Shown one piece after another: positions 37,557 to 49,256 of a stretch of 64,000 nucleotides of DNA (position 1 is the first letter of the stretch; each line of letters begins with the position of its first letter). The notes beneath the pieces were generated by a model. That model ran no database searches and was not told the origin of the DNA. It worked only from the letters and a program-made list of their open reading frames with translations. The stretch is taken from contig NZ_CP051201.1 of assembly GCF_024181285.1 (NCBI RefSeq), positions 2,046,001-2,110,000 on the forward strand, read 5' to 3'. A program made the position numbers and the translations under genes. This DNA is from Treponema sp. OMZ 790. GTDB lineage: Bacteria; Spirochaetota; Spirochaetia; Treponematales; Treponemataceae.

Positions 37557-40500
37557 TATTTCCTCCTTTTTAGTTTATTTTCAAATATAAAAGCTGTAAA
37601 TGTAAACATTCTAAACGATGTAAAACAAAATGATAAATAAAAATGATCTCCGATAGTTCTTGTTATCTTATTGCCTAAAGAACCATCATACGCATATATA
37701 CCTCGCAATATATTTTGGGTATCTCTAGGATCATCAAAGTTAGTAAGCCAAAACCCAGCCATTGCAGTACCAGCTTTCACCTGTGCAATGCCTGGTGCTT
37801 CAATAAGCAATAGCGTTGAAAATCCTCCTGCAGCTCCCACATAGCCATAATGCAAATTTCCAAATTCTTCTGCTGTAACCAGTTTACCATTAAACCAATA
37901 CCAGCCTCTCTTTCCATCTTCTTCTTTAAAGTTTTTAAAATCCCAGTCACCATGTGATTTAACTTTTTTATAAAAATAGCTTATGTTCAAAGCATGCTTT
38001 TTCATCTCTTTTGCATTCTCTTCTAGCAGTTCACGGTCAGATGCGGGAGTATGGATTTCATTCCTAGAACTAGATTCTATTTTTTCTATATTCCCATCAT
38101 CATCTTTATAAATAATATCTCTCCCATCCGGATCAATATACTTCACCGGATTATTGCCCGCATAATGGTACACATGCAAATTAACGGTATTAAACACCCC
38201 GCCCATGCCAGGCAGGTTTTCATTATGCTTTTTTGCCTCATCATCTATCGGAGCCTTTGGTATATAATCATTAAGTGCCGGATCTCCTGATAACCACCTA
38301 CTGTATTTAGGATCTAAATACCTCGCTCCGTAGTAGTATAAACCAGTCTCTTCATCCAGCTCTTTGCCTGTAAATCTGAACGGTAACTTATCCAATCCAG
38401 CAGCAACTTCCTCGACCCAGAGTTCGCCATACGGTGTGTATTCAATATGCTCGTATTGCCTGCCTTTCCAGTCGGTTACAAATTGTGCACTGCCTAAGTG
38501 ATCACTGTGGTAATAGTAACGCTTTGCCTTTTGTTCATCGTTATCGCCTTGGTTATCCGTATGTGTCATGGCGGTTACAAGCCGTGAGTTTCCTACGAAT
38601 ATGTGTTTGTGTACGCGTAGTCCTTGAGGGTTGTTCTGGTCTTGTGTGGGTATGTGTATCGTAAAGAAGTTATTAAAGTATAAGGTTTCGCTTCGCCCCT
38701 CATCTGTGTATTTAAGAGCTCTCTGTCCGTCTTCTCCGTAGCGGTAGTGCACGGTAAAGTTGCGGTCACTTGATTTTGTTAAGAGGTTACGCTCGTTCCA
38801 AGTGTAGTTACGCCTGTAGGCAAATAGGTCTTGCGGGTTTGATTGTTCCGTTTCTTTTGGAGCGTCAAGCCCGAAGCCGTAGTCGGCACCGTATACATCT
38901 TGTTCTTCAAAGTATGAGTATGTAAATACAAACTCTTCTTCGTCTGTGAATGGACCGTCTTTTTCGGCTGTTATGTTGCCGTTTGCGTCATAGCGGTAAT
39001 AACGGTTGCCTGCCCTTATTAGGCGGTGTGCATAGGCAGGGTCATACTCGTAATCTAAGCTATAATCAAGTTCAGCCTTGGGATAGGAGTTTCCTTGTGC
39101 ACCGGGTATGTTTGTGGTGCTTAATTTTTCTTTCATGTTTCCTATGCCATCAAAGGCAAAAGTTTGTCTGTATTTTGCAATGCTTACAGGTGTTGTTCCA
39201 GAGCTTTTTTTAGCCTTGTATTGGTTACTTGTACCCTCTACGCTTATAAGCTGGTAAAGATTATCGTAAGAGTATGTTTGTTTTGTTTCATAAGTACTTG
39301 CATCATTATTATAGCCTAGGACGTTTCCTACAGGGTCGAATGAGTACTTTATTTTTTGAAAGATGTCTTGAGTTTGGTTATTCTTTGTTTCTATTGTATC
39401 TAACCAACGCCGCTTCTCATCGTATTTGTATCTTGTTTCTACTCCGTTTCCGTAGCGTATGTAAACTCTTTGTGCGTGTTCGTCATAAATGATTTTATCT
39501 ACGTAAGAGTATTCAGCCGTTCCCTTTGACGAGGTTTTTACGCCGCTCACTCCCTTTAACTGTCCGCCTTTATCATAGGTGTAGGTTATGGTTTCTCCGT
39601 CAGGGTATTTCATACTCTGCATTCGCCCAAGATAGTCCGAGCGGTATTCAAAGCTTGCAGTTTCAGGACTGCTTCCTGCTCCGTAGCGGTTGATGGTTCT
39701 TGTTTCGCTTACTACCTCATTGAGATAGCCGTACCTGTATCTTGTTTCTCCTGTTTCGTCTTTTTTGTAAATTACCCGGCCTGCACCTTTTTGTCCGGGC
39801 TCTCCATATTTGTATTCTATATCAATGCTAAAAGGATAGTCGGTCTTTACTATACGGTCAAAGCCGTCGTATTCGTATCTTATTTCGGCTGCCTTGTTTT
39901 TTAATACCGAATCGGTTTCCGCCTGTAATCTTCCTTTCTCATCGTAAATCCATTCTTTTTTGCCGGTGTCCTTGCTTTCAAGCGCCGTTCTTCTTCCAAG
40001 TAGGTCATACGTTACCGATAAAAGATTATTCTTTGCGTCATATGCTCTAAGCATTTCTCCGAGGACAGAGTATTCGTATCGTGCTTTGGTTAATACGGTG
40101 TTGTTTTTATCTTGCCGTTCTACTTCCCTTATGTTTCCTCTTGCATCTTTTTTGCTTATGCTTACGTTTTCTTTAGGGTCTGTTGTTTTTGTTATTTGTA
40201 AAGAGCTTTCTATCGAATACTCCGTTTTTTGTTTGTGTCCATCGGGCAGTATTGTTAAGATGTTCCTGTCTATATCGTCATATTCGTATTTTGTGCCGTT
40301 TCTTATCTTTGTAAAATCGTTTAGTTCATAAAACTGTTCTATTGCTTGATAAGAGTTTTTACTTGATAGTTCTTGTTCTAAATCCCCTCCGTAAAAGAAT
40401 GGCATTCCTTCTTCTATCTTTCGTCCTGCTTCATCATAGTTTATTGCACTTGAAATATTCCAGCCCGTTTGTGTTTGCTCATCGGTTCCGTCTACGTACA

Positions 40501-42508
40501 CTTCTCCTTCTTTTGCTGTATAGCTTATTCTTCCCAGACCGTCATGGAGTACTATTGTTTTCATAACCGCCGTATCGTCGGCTTCGGTGCTTATTTTGTT
40601 TTCGGTTACGGTGTACCAAAAGGAATCGGCTGGCGTGTGATATTCGTATCGTGCATAAGGCGTTTCTCCGGCTTTGATTATTTTTCCGTTGTTTTTATCT
40701 CTTTCATAATCGTAGGGACTTCTCACCTCGGTTACTCGCCCAAAGTTGTCATATTTATAACTCATGGTGTTGTTTGCGGCATCTGTTTCTTTTAGCTTTA
40801 AGCCTAAGACGCTGTCCCATTCTATAGTGCTTGTGTAAGGCGCTTCCCCTTTTGCGCTTATCTCTTTTATTTCAATCGGGTATATACCGTCAAGGTATTT
40901 GTATTCACTTCGCTTTCCGGTCGGGCCTGTTAGCGCTTTTATGTTTCCCTCAGCCGTCCATTCTATGCGGTGTAATAGATACGCCGACTGCGTTGTGTAT
41001 TGTTTTAGTTCGGTTAAGGCGCCGGTTCTTGCATCATAGCTTCCTTCTCTTTTTCGTAAGAGCGTTCCGGTCTTTCCGTGCAAGACTTGTATTTTTTCAG
41101 GGTGTGCTTTAAAGTATTTCTCTTCACTCGCCCCCTTCCAATATGTTATTTCCGCTATGATATCATCATTTGTGTTTGTTAGGTCTCCCTTATCGTAAAG
41201 TTTTGTTACGTTCCCGTATTTATCATACTCGTATTCGCTTTCCGTTTTTATTTCACTGTACCCTTCCCGTACGGTGTTTACTTCTTTTTTTATTCTCGCA
41301 TGGGGAGCTGTGTCTACCTCGTATTCTTTTATTGAGTATATTCTGTTTCCGTTTCTTACCGTCTCGCGCTTTACCATGCCTTTGCGGTAGTAAGAGTCAA
41401 TATAATATTCGGTTTCCGTTTCCGTGCCTACAGCGTTTTTACTTCTTACCGTTTTAAAGCCGTAGAATTCTTTTTCTATTCTGTTATAATAACCGTCCTC
41501 GTAAGTGTAATAGGTGGTGTATGCTTGTTCATTGCCTGTTTTAGTTTTTAGGCCCGACCTTGCCGTTACCTCGCTTAATACGTATTTACATTGGGGAAGC
41601 TCTACGGTGTTGCCTGCCCGCTCATATTTTAATTCATAGCTTCCGCCTTGGGGTAGTTTTATTTTTTTAAGTAAGCCTACCTTTCCTAGAAGGTTGCGTT
41701 GGACGTACACGGCTCCGTTACTTCCCGGTATTCTCAATACTCGGTCAGCTAAACCGTCACCGTCTATGTCAAGCATTGAAACGTTTACACCTGAAACTCT
41801 TCCTGATGCATTAAGACCGGCACCTGCCGAAAAGGATAGGTTAAGACTATAACCTGTAAGAGGTATCAATACATTACCTGAAACTCCTCCGTTTGTTGCA
41901 GCTGCAAAATTTACGGTTGAAGACATGTTTAAACAATTAATTTTTTTTATAAGAAATGCAGACAATGGGTTTATAGCCAATCCGTCACTTAAAACAGCCG
42001 AATCAAAACCGCTGTTTAGATATTTTCCCAATCCCGGGATATTTCTTAAAAATGCAACACCCAAATTAGCGTCAGTTACAAAAAACAATTTCGCCTTATC
42101 TCCGGATGATAAATTCCATTCAGGAAGTTTCACTTCCATCTCTTTTTCTATTTTTCCGCCGGTATTTACAGTAATTACAGCCGTATTTTTTTTATTACCC
42201 AACCTAATCATATAGGGTAAATAACCGCATAAATTTACAAACTGTCTTTTCGTATTAGTAAAACTTCCCGAATATGAAAGTGAGCCCGATAAATTACCCG
42301 ATACCGTATCGGTTTTTACTCCTTCATTGGCATAAGTATTGCTCAATGATGTTGAAAGATTTAAAGTTCCTGATACGGTATGTGTTTCAGTCTCGCCAAG
42401 GTTTATTTTTAAAATATTATTCCCTGCAAAACATACCTTATTCCCGCAGTTTAAATAAGAACCTTTTTTTGTCACGCTATCAGGTAAACCGTCTCCATTT
42501 ATATCCAT
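37556..42508 (-). CDS. C-terminal two thirds of a giant RHS toxin with Ntox44-like end
   Basis: 1650 aa, continuing the toxin whose start is at 47298; the first ATG here lies in an FG-GAP repeat (MDINGDGLPDSV). It has the TcdB/TcC-like segment, YD repeats, RHS core and DPDG near 38127. The toxin end of about 190 residues contains HGDWDFKNFK, EEFGNLHYGYVGAAGG and DDPRDTQNILRGI; the WD.K, FGN..YG and DDP.D pattern is what I recall of polymorphic toxin type 44 (Ntox44, a predicted nuclease). About 35 residues after that domain are hydrophobic or basic (YLSFCFTSFRMFTFTAF). The immunity lipoprotein follows with a TAATG overlap. Confidence 0.75.
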   Translation of the reverse strand: MDINGDGLPDSVTKKGSYLNCGNKVCFAGNNILKINLGETETHTVSGTLNLSTSLSNTYANEGVKTDTVSGNLSGSLSYSGSFTNTKRQFVNLCGYLPYMIRLGNKKNTAVITVNTGGKIEKEMEVKLPEWNLSSGDKAKLFFVTDANLGVAFLRNIPGLGKYLNSGFDSAVLSDGLAINPLSAFLIKKINCLNMSSTVNFAAATNGGVSGNVLIPLTGYSLNLSFSAGAGLNASGRVSGVNVSMLDIDGDGLADRVLRIPGSNGAVYVQRNLLGKVGLLKKIKLPQGGSYELKYERAGNTVELPQCKYVLSEVTARSGLKTKTGNEQAYTTYYTYEDGYYNRIEKEFYGFKTVRSKNAVGTETETEYYIDSYYRKGMVKRETVRNGNRIYSIKEYEVDTAPHARIKKEVNTVREGYSEIKTESEYEYDKYGNVTKLYDKGDLTNTNDDIIAEITYWKGASEEKYFKAHPEKIQVLHGKTGTLLRKREGSYDARTGALTELKQYTTQSAYLLHRIEWTAEGNIKALTGPTGKRSEYKYLDGIYPIEIKEISAKGEAPYTSTIEWDSVLGLKLKETDAANNTMSYKYDNFGRVTEVRSPYDYERDKNNGKIIKAGETPYARYEYHTPADSFWYTVTENKISTEADDTAVMKTIVLHDGLGRISYTAKEGEVYVDGTDEQTQTGWNISSAINYDEAGRKIEEGMPFFYGGDLEQELSSKNSYQAIEQFYELNDFTKIRNGTKYEYDDIDRNILTILPDGHKQKTEYSIESSLQITKTTDPKENVSISKKDARGNIREVERQDKNNTVLTKARYEYSVLGEMLRAYDAKNNLLSVTYDLLGRRTALESKDTGKKEWIYDEKGRLQAETDSVLKNKAAEIRYEYDGFDRIVKTDYPFSIDIEYKYGEPGQKGAGRVIYKKDETGETRYRYGYLNEVVSETRTINRYGAGSSPETASFEYRSDYLGRMQSMKYPDGETITYTYDKGGQLKGVSGVKTSSKGTAEYSYVDKIIYDEHAQRVYIRYGNGVETRYKYDEKRRWLDTIETKNNQTQDIFQKIKYSFDPVGNVLGYNNDASTYETKQTYSYDNLYQLISVEGTSNQYKAKKSSGTTPVSIAKYRQTFAFDGIGNMKEKLSTTNIPGAQGNSYPKAELDYSLDYEYDPAYAHRLIRAGNRYYRYDANGNITAEKDGPFTDEEEFVFTYSYFEEQDVYGADYGFGLDAPKETEQSNPQDLFAYRRNYTWNERNLLTKSSDRNFTVHYRYGEDGQRALKYTDEGRSETLYFNNFFTIHIPTQDQNNPQGLRVHKHIFVGNSRLVTAMTHTDNQGDNDEQKAKRYYYHSDHLGSAQFVTDWKGRQYEHIEYTPYGELWVEEVAAGLDKLPFRFTGKELDEETGLYYYGARYLDPKYSRWLSGDPALNDYIPKAPIDDEAKKHNENLPGMGGVFNTVNLHVYHYAGNNPVKYIDPDGRDIIYKDDDGNIEKIESSSRNEIHTPASDRELLEENAKEMKKHALNISYFYKKVKSHGDWDFKNFKEEDGKRGWYWFNGKLVTAEEFGNLHYGYVGAAGGFSTLLLIEAPGIAQVKAGTAMAGFWLTNFDDPRDTQNILRGIYAYDGSLGNKITRTIGDHFYLSFCFTSFRMFTFTAFIFENKLKRRK

Positions 42509-45500
42509 AAAGGAAATTTCATCTACTCCGGACCCTTTAGATTTACTTAAATTGGCCCCTGTACTTATAGGATTTATGGTCGTAGAATAAAGCAGTTTTC
42601 CTTTGAGTTGTATGCTTTTTATTTACTCCTCCTCCGCTTACTCCTCCTCCGGTTGATGTTATAGTATCGGAGTTTTCTATAATTTCATTCAAACCTTGAA
42701 TATAATATTCTTTTTCAAAACCTTTTCCGCTTCCCAAAGAAACTTTTATACTTTCCCCTTCTTTTTGTATTACATCCGCTTTTCCGTCTCCGTTTACATC
42801 ACTCAATAAAATATCGACATAGGACCATCCTCGACTTTCACTACGGCTGATATCGGCATTGATAGACAGCCCATCCAGTTTCTCCATTTCATCGGCAATT
42901 CCATTCATTAATTTTTCTATATCTTGAACCTTAATTGAATCAAAAAACTTGGTATAATTAAGAGAAGGAGAAAAAGAGTTTTCTTTGCTTTTATTTATTG
43001 AACGTCTAATTGATATACCCGACAAATTAGAAGGTTTTATGCCGGGAATAGTATAATATATAGCGCCCCCGCTTCTATTTATAAATATAAGATCCTCTTT
43101 AATATACGGACAATATCTTTGTAAACTATCTCCGTTTTCAGATAAAGATTCCGAAATATTTCCTATATAGGATTTTTCATCTATATCCGTTTTAGACTCT
43201 GCTTCCTTTTTTATAGGTGTTATTTTTTGCCCGTCTGAAAGTATAATCTCCTCATTCTTTCTGATAGGATAGTACAAAGGATTCTTTTCCTTTTAGATTT
43301 TTGAAGCATCGCCTTTGTTGGATTTCATATCATTGATATCTTTATCTATCGTATCAGAAGTTTCATATGCTATTTTTTTTAATTTTTTCTCACTAAATGT
43401 ATTTTCTTCATAGTTTTGATCTTTTATCCATACACCGTAATACCATTGTTTATTTCCCCCTGATAAAAATTCTTTTACTCCGCATTTATTATCAATGGTT
43501 ATTACTTTTTTTACTTCTACTTCCTTTGTAATGCTTTTTCCGTCCTCTTCTACTTCTTTTAACTCTTTATATGTATATTCTTTTTCTTCACTGTATTTTA
43601 TAACTTCTTGCGACAATTGGTTGTTTGAAAAATCTTTTGCACTATCCCAAGTTTCTATAAATATATTTTTTAATTTCAAAATTCCATTTTCAAACAAAGG
43701 AAGTTTTATATACGGATTTTCTCCTTTGTAATCCATAACAGGGTACTTATTATTCTTATCATATTCAAGATAAGTCTTTATTACATCATATCGGCCTAAC
43801 CCTATATTTTTTTCATCCGTTTTAAGCTTATTGTACTTTAATAAAGCTTCTGTGTAATCACTGCCGCTTAAAGCATCTAACTGTTCTTTTGTTAAAAGTT
43901 TTAAAGCTTCTTCATCTTTTAAATTATATCTTTCTCTTTTATCATCATATTCATACTTATGTTTCTTAATAAATACCGATAATCCATATTCAAGAAGTAT
44001 TTTATTTACTTTTTCTTTTTCTTCTTCACTTATATCCTTTTTTATCCTATAATAAACATCTCCTTCGGCAATTTTATAAACACTACCTATAAATAATTTT
44101 CCTTCTTCTCCATACATCTTTTCTGCTATTTTTTCTATTTTCAAATAAAGTTCTTTATCTATCGCTTTCCATTTTTCATTATCCAATAAATATGAATTAT
44201 ATTCTTTATGCTCTTTCCACAGTTTTACAATTCTTTATACAGATTAAATGCTTTAGGCTGATAATTATCTAATTCATAGGTTGAATTTAGATTTTTTGCT
44301 TTGTAGGTTCTTATTGTTCTATAATATTTTTAGTTATTATCTTGCAATATTTTGAAATCCTTTGATTTATTTATCTAATCATATCTCCTTTTCCGCTTAT
44401 ACTTTAATAAATCACTTTTCTAACCCTTTACTTATGGAGTCTCCTTCGGCAATTTTATAAACACTACCTTAAATATCTTTCTTCCGTTTCTATTTTAATG
44501 TTGGTATCTATAGGTCTTCTTCCTGCCAACTTTCAACATTATATGACAACACATCCTTATCATGTAAAACATATTTTCACTTGTAATTTCATATGTATAC
44601 ATGCTCATAAGCAATTTCTTTAGTTCTTTTGGTTGTTTTCGCTTTCATACCCTTAGCCTGTAAAATTAACTCTATATCTTCTTTATATATATTTTTTGGT
44701 ACAAAATAACCGTTCCTTATTAAGTAATATGCCGCTTTTGATTTTTCTGCATCATATTTGTTTATCCCTTCATTTAATATTCTCTGCCAATCATCTTTGA
44801 CTACATAAGACCAGCCTCCATGAAGATGATATTCTTTTCTTTTCAGTATTTCTAATTCAGGTTCCTTTAAAATACTTTCTTTATCTACTCTCCATAATAC
44901 CACATTCTCCTTATCGGCAAACGGTTCTATGCTCTTATACCTTACCTTTATATTCCATCTTATTCTCTGACCGCTTCTTTTACATTCTCCATATGGTACA
45001 AAATATAAACTCTCATTATTTTTTATAACCTCTTCATTGACACTATTAATATGTCTATTCACTTCATTAATTGTCTTATTTGATATTTTTTCATTTCCTT
45101 TATATATTCGGAACCTTATCTCGTCGTAATTATTTTCATCATCATCAAATCTTCCTTCACTTTCTATTTCTATATTTCCATTGTAGCGTCCTACCCAACT
45201 TCGAAACGGATTTTGTTGATAAAACCTATCATTGTATTCTTTAACTTCTGATTTATCGAGTTTCAGTTCGACTATCTTTAATCTATCCATATTTTCGATT
45301 CACTGCGAATAAAGTTTTGCCGGTATTCTGTAAATAATATCCGGCTCCTTCTATTACTATGTCTATAAAACCGTCTCCGTTTATATCGCTAAATGAAGTT
45401 TTTAAGTTTGTTATCGTATCTTGTTTCGCATGTGAATATGTTAATCCAACTGACGGTATCCCCTCAGGAAGACCTAAACCGCCATATACATTTAGACTTG

Positions 45501-47298
45501 TTCCTGTAGTATCACTGACTTCTTTTCTATTCCTTCAATATCCGCATCCCATTTTTCGGCAGGCCGAATCCTCCCCCCGTATTAAGACTTACTAAAAACC
45601 CGCCCTTACATTGTGAAACAGCATCCGCTAGGCCGTCTCCATTTATATCTAAATACAGCTGCTCACTTACACTGCTTCCGCGGCTTTTACTTCCGCCCCC
45701 TCCTATCGTAATTCTTCCGTCAGTCCTTCCTGTCTGATCACCAACTCCTATGCCTCCTGATCCCGAAATATTGGCACCTTTCGAATTACCGCTTGTTACA
45801 CGTATACCGCCTATATTTTTATCAAGAGTTCCGCCGCCCTTATACCATCTTTCACTTTCTCCAAACGCCTTTATGCTTCCATCTCTTTCTTTTTCCGCTT
45901 GTTCATATTCAAAATTATATGCGTACCGCCCTTCTTCTTTGCCTTGACCCTTTACCTCTATGCTCTCTAATAAGCTTTCTAAAAAGGTATTCGCTTTATA
46001 TTTAAACTCATATCTTTTTACTTCCTTCCCTCTAACTTCACTTTTTATTTCTCTTATTCTTTTACTTTCTTTCTTTAAATATCTTCCCTTCCCTCTACTC
46101 TTACATCCTCTCTTCCCTCATACTCTATCTTTATTCGCCTCTCTCTTTCTTTCCCATACACTATTTCCTTTAATACTACCTCTTCCCCTTCTACGCTTTT
46201 TCCATTTTCATATTTATATTCTATTACGTTTCCAAACTATCCCTTATCTCATCCAAGTAATATATATATTTTTACCTTCACTTATTCCGCTCCAATTCCT
46301 TAACCCATATATTTTAACACTTCCGTCTTTTCTCTTATCTCAAAATAGTTTTCGCTTCCTCTTCCTTCTGCCCACTCATTTTTTATTGCTGCATACCTTT
46401 GTTTTCTCTCTTCCTTCCATCCTCCTCCCTCATATCTTACTCTTATCCCGTTTATTATATACGTGTCTTTGCCGTCATATTCAGGTAAGCCCAATCTTGT
46501 ATCTATACTTATGCTTTCTATTCCGCTTAAACTAAAGCCTTTGCCCAATACTCCATACCCGCTTCCGCTTGAATAGCTTACCGCCAACTCAGGGCTTAAA
46601 CCCCGAACTCCTGAAGGCACCTGCAGTTTCATGTTAAACGAGGCACTTCCTTCACTTGCCCCCTTTAATCCTTCTATGCTTTCTATCCCTCCTACCGCAT
46701 CGGCAGCTTTCAGTTCTTTTATGCTGTTTAAGTTTATGTTTACAGGACCGGGCGATTCAGGTAAGCTTAACGTCCCATTTATCATATCCGTAAAATGATT
46801 TGTGTAAGACTCTATTACCTTTTTTTCTACATCTACGCCCTTCCTTTTTAACGCTTCCCATGCTTTCTTTCTTTTATTATAATAATACGTATATATCTCT
46901 TGCGCATATTCTTCTTCTATACGCTCATCATATGCCATTTTTATCAAGCATTCTTTTTTAAATTTTATACCTGCAGGTTCAAACCTGTACCCGCCCAGTC
47001 CTGCCGTTACGTTTTTTACTTCCCCTTCTTCTACTCTTATTAACCTGCTTATCTTTATTTCAACTTCCTTTTCCAAGGCTCCTATTGGCACTTCAAACCT
47101 TACTCCTTCCCCTTCAATTACTCCCCCTTCTTTGCCTATTACCTTGCTTGCCAATAAAATACTGTTCTTTATTTTTATCTGTCCTTCTCCTGCTCCTGCC
47201 GCATACAGGTTTACAGGCAATACTCCTACACTCATGTATACTATAAATAATACTATCGAAATGCCTTTTTCTTTTATTGCTTTTATTATCTTTTTCAT
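42509..47298 (-). pseudogene. N-terminal part of the third giant toxin, broken by many small deletions
   Basis: Start at 47298 with the same signal peptide as at 13193 (MKKIIKAIKEKGISIVLF). The reading frame breaks repeatedly: open pieces are 46300-47298, 44589-45290, 43293-44186 and 42543-43277, each matching consecutive parts of the 6858-13193 protein. The breaks coincide with missing bases in homopolymer runs, plus one scrambled stretch at 44220-44530. If these are consensus errors the true gene runs 37556-47298 and encodes an intact toxin of about 3200 residues. If real, the gene is dead in this strain and only the 37556-42508 part could act as a recombination donor. Confidence 0.75.
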
Positions 47299-47343
47299 TT
47301 ACTTTTATCTCCACTCTTTTTATAAGACTTTATTTAAAATCCT

Positions 47344-48047
47344 TTACTTTACCTTGTATTCTATCCAAACAAAATCATCAGGAAACTTATCCTTTGCCGA
47401 AACTACTCCTATTAACCCGGCTTCCCTTCTCCAAGTAAATATTCACTTGAATCGTTTATCGTATATGACGGATTTCCTGAATACTTTTCATCGTTAAAAT
47501 ATATTTCTATTTTTTTTCCTTCTTTCTTTACGCTTATTATGTTTTCTACTCCATAGCCTTTATTTAACTTTTCACTTTGTTTTTTCCACTCTATGTGTTT
47601 GTATAAGCCGTTTACTACGTATCCTATAGAATACTTCCCGTCTACATGTATTAAAATCACGAGCATTCTATATTTTTTCTGCCCTGCCTCCGTCTTTGTG
47701 CTGTAGCATACTAATCCGTATCCTGCTTCGCTTGCTCCTTCTTTTTTTACTACTTTTATACTCGGCTCTTTTTTATTTATTTCTTTTCCTAAAAATTTCC
47801 ATAGCGTATAACCGCGTACTCCCCAGTATTTTAAGTTGTTTGTTTTTAATATTATTTTTTCTCCTTCTTTTATAAACAGTTTATCTTCAAACGGATTTGT
47901 CCCTCCCTGTTCTTCTTCATTTCCTTCAAGCTCACTGCCTTCTTCAAAAGCTCCGCTTTCTCCATCCCTTATCCGGTTATAAGGATTAACGCAGCCTGTT
48001 ATCACAAATATTATAATTAAGATTATCACCTTCTTTATTTTTTTCAT
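47344..48047 (-). CDS. Lipoprotein with LamG/concanavalin-like domain (third paralogue, 3' frameshift)
   Basis: Lipobox VITGC and the same domain as at 13239-13943. The frame reads intact for 209 codons, then one C is missing in CTTCCCTTCTCC near 47426, giving an early stop at 47412. With the base restored it ends at 47344 as in its paralogues. The start overlaps the stop of the intact secretin gene, so here the presumably ancestral order secretin, lipoprotein, toxin is complete. Confidence 0.65.
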
Positions 48048-49246
48048 TCTTTATCTTCTCCTTCTATGTATTTTTTATAGAGCCTTATAAGCCTTTCTCC
48101 GCGTCTTTCTTTCTGCCCTTTTTCTCGGTGTAAATACGGCACTATGTAGATGACCATTTCAGTTACAGTTTCAGAGCCGTTTATATCTTTAAAAGCTAAG
48201 CCTGCTATCGGTATGTCTCCTAAACCGGGAATCTTTTTTTCGCTTGAGTTTTGTTCAACCTGTAATAAGCCGCCTATGATAATCGGTTTACCGGAAGGAG
48301 TACGCACTTTTGTTTTTACTATTTTTTCCGATGTGGGAGGTAAAACTCCGCTTGTCACTCCTCCTGAACCCTGTTTTGACACTTGTGCATTTACTTCCAT
48401 GGTTATCATTTCGTCTCCGGATACATTACCTTTTATGTTAAGTAATAAACCCGACGTTATCTCTCTCATCGAACCGTACACAGGCTTACCGTTTGAATCA
48501 AGGGTTTTATCTATATATCTGAATGTATTGGTATTTTGGAATCTTACTTCTTCTCCCGTTATTCCGTTTAATGTCGTATCCGCTAAAACCCTTGCCTTGT
48601 TTTCAGCCAGTTCAAAATTAAGTTTTGCTATAAATTGATAGCCGAATTTACTGACTATATCAAAGTTTATATTAAATATATTACTCATTACGCCTGAAAA
48701 CTCGTTAATAGGCTTTCCCTTAGCTTTTTTGACTTCAAGACTTTTTGCCCAATTTATGTTTTCACTTTTTTCGTATTGTACTACCAAAAGCTGATATCTT
48801 ATCTGTGCTTTAGGCCTATCTATAAGTTCCAATTCCTTTAAAAACTTTTCCTTTTTTATATCGTTTCCTCTAAAAAATATAAGATTAGGATTTCCGGTCA
48901 AGACTATACTTTCTTTACTTACCGCAGGCGGAAGATGCTTTAATAATTCTTCCGAAGATATATACTTTAATAATACTTCTTTTTCTTTTCTTTCCGTATC
49001 CAATATTTTGATATATTCATTTACTATTTTTTGATCTTCTTTGTTTCCTTTTATTACAAATCCGTTTATATCCGGCAATATATTTATCTTATTTTTTTTC
49101 AGTTCTTCAGGCAATGCATCTATAAATCTTTTTACTTCAATATACTTTAATTCATATTTTTCACTTTTTGTATCTTTAACTCCTTCTTGCCCATATAGCA
49201 TACATACCGAGAAAAATAATATAAATAAAACTGCCTTCTTTTTCAT
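48044..49246 (-). CDS. Secretin-domain outer-membrane protein (GspD/PilQ type)
   Basis: 400 aa. Signal peptide MKKKAVLFILFFSVCMLYGQ. Two N-domain-like modules (about 30-90 and 95-150: YIEVKRFIDALPEELKKN, then SSEELLKHLPP) precede a secretin domain of about 230 residues, with the family signature VRTPSGKPIIIGGLLQ and KIPGLGDIPIAGLAFK near the end. It is short for a type II secretin and no other secretion-system genes are nearby. It sits directly in front of the toxin-associated lipoprotein and toxin gene, overlapping the former by 4 bases. Secretins form outer-membrane pores, so a role in moving the toxin across the outer membrane is a reasonable inference. Its 3' end is duplicated twice in the window. 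Confidence 0.8.
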   Translation of the reverse strand: MKKKAVLFILFFSVCMLYGQEGVKDTKSEKYELKYIEVKRFIDALPEELKKNKINILPDINGFVIKGNKEDQKIVNEYIKILDTERKEKEVLLKYISSEELLKHLPPAVSKESIVLTGNPNLIFFRGNDIKKEKFLKELELIDRPKAQIRYQLLVVQYEKSENINWAKSLEVKKAKGKPINEFSGVMSNIFNINFDIVSKFGYQFIAKLNFELAENKARVLADTTLNGITGEEVRFQNTNTFRYIDKTLDSNGKPVYGSMREITSGLLLNIKGNVSGDEMITMEVNAQVSKQGSGGVTSGVLPPTSEKIVKTKVRTPSGKPIIIGGLLQVEQNSSEKKIPGLGDIPIAGLAFKDINGSETVTEMVIYIVPYLHREKGQKERRGERLIRLYKKYIEGEDKE

Positions 49247-49256
49247 TATTTCTTTC

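Larger units (their letters stand above)
41855..48050. repeat. Segmental duplication, copy B (about 6.2 kb)
   Basis: Near-identical to 7590-13950. Differences found by hand are mostly single-base losses in homopolymers: CTTCCCTTCTCC for CTTCCCCTTCTCC (47426), TCCAAACTATCC for TCCAAAACTATCC (46235), ATATTTTTACC for ATATTTTTTACC (46268). In addition, 44220-44530 is scrambled relative to 9968-10440. Confidence 0.75.
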
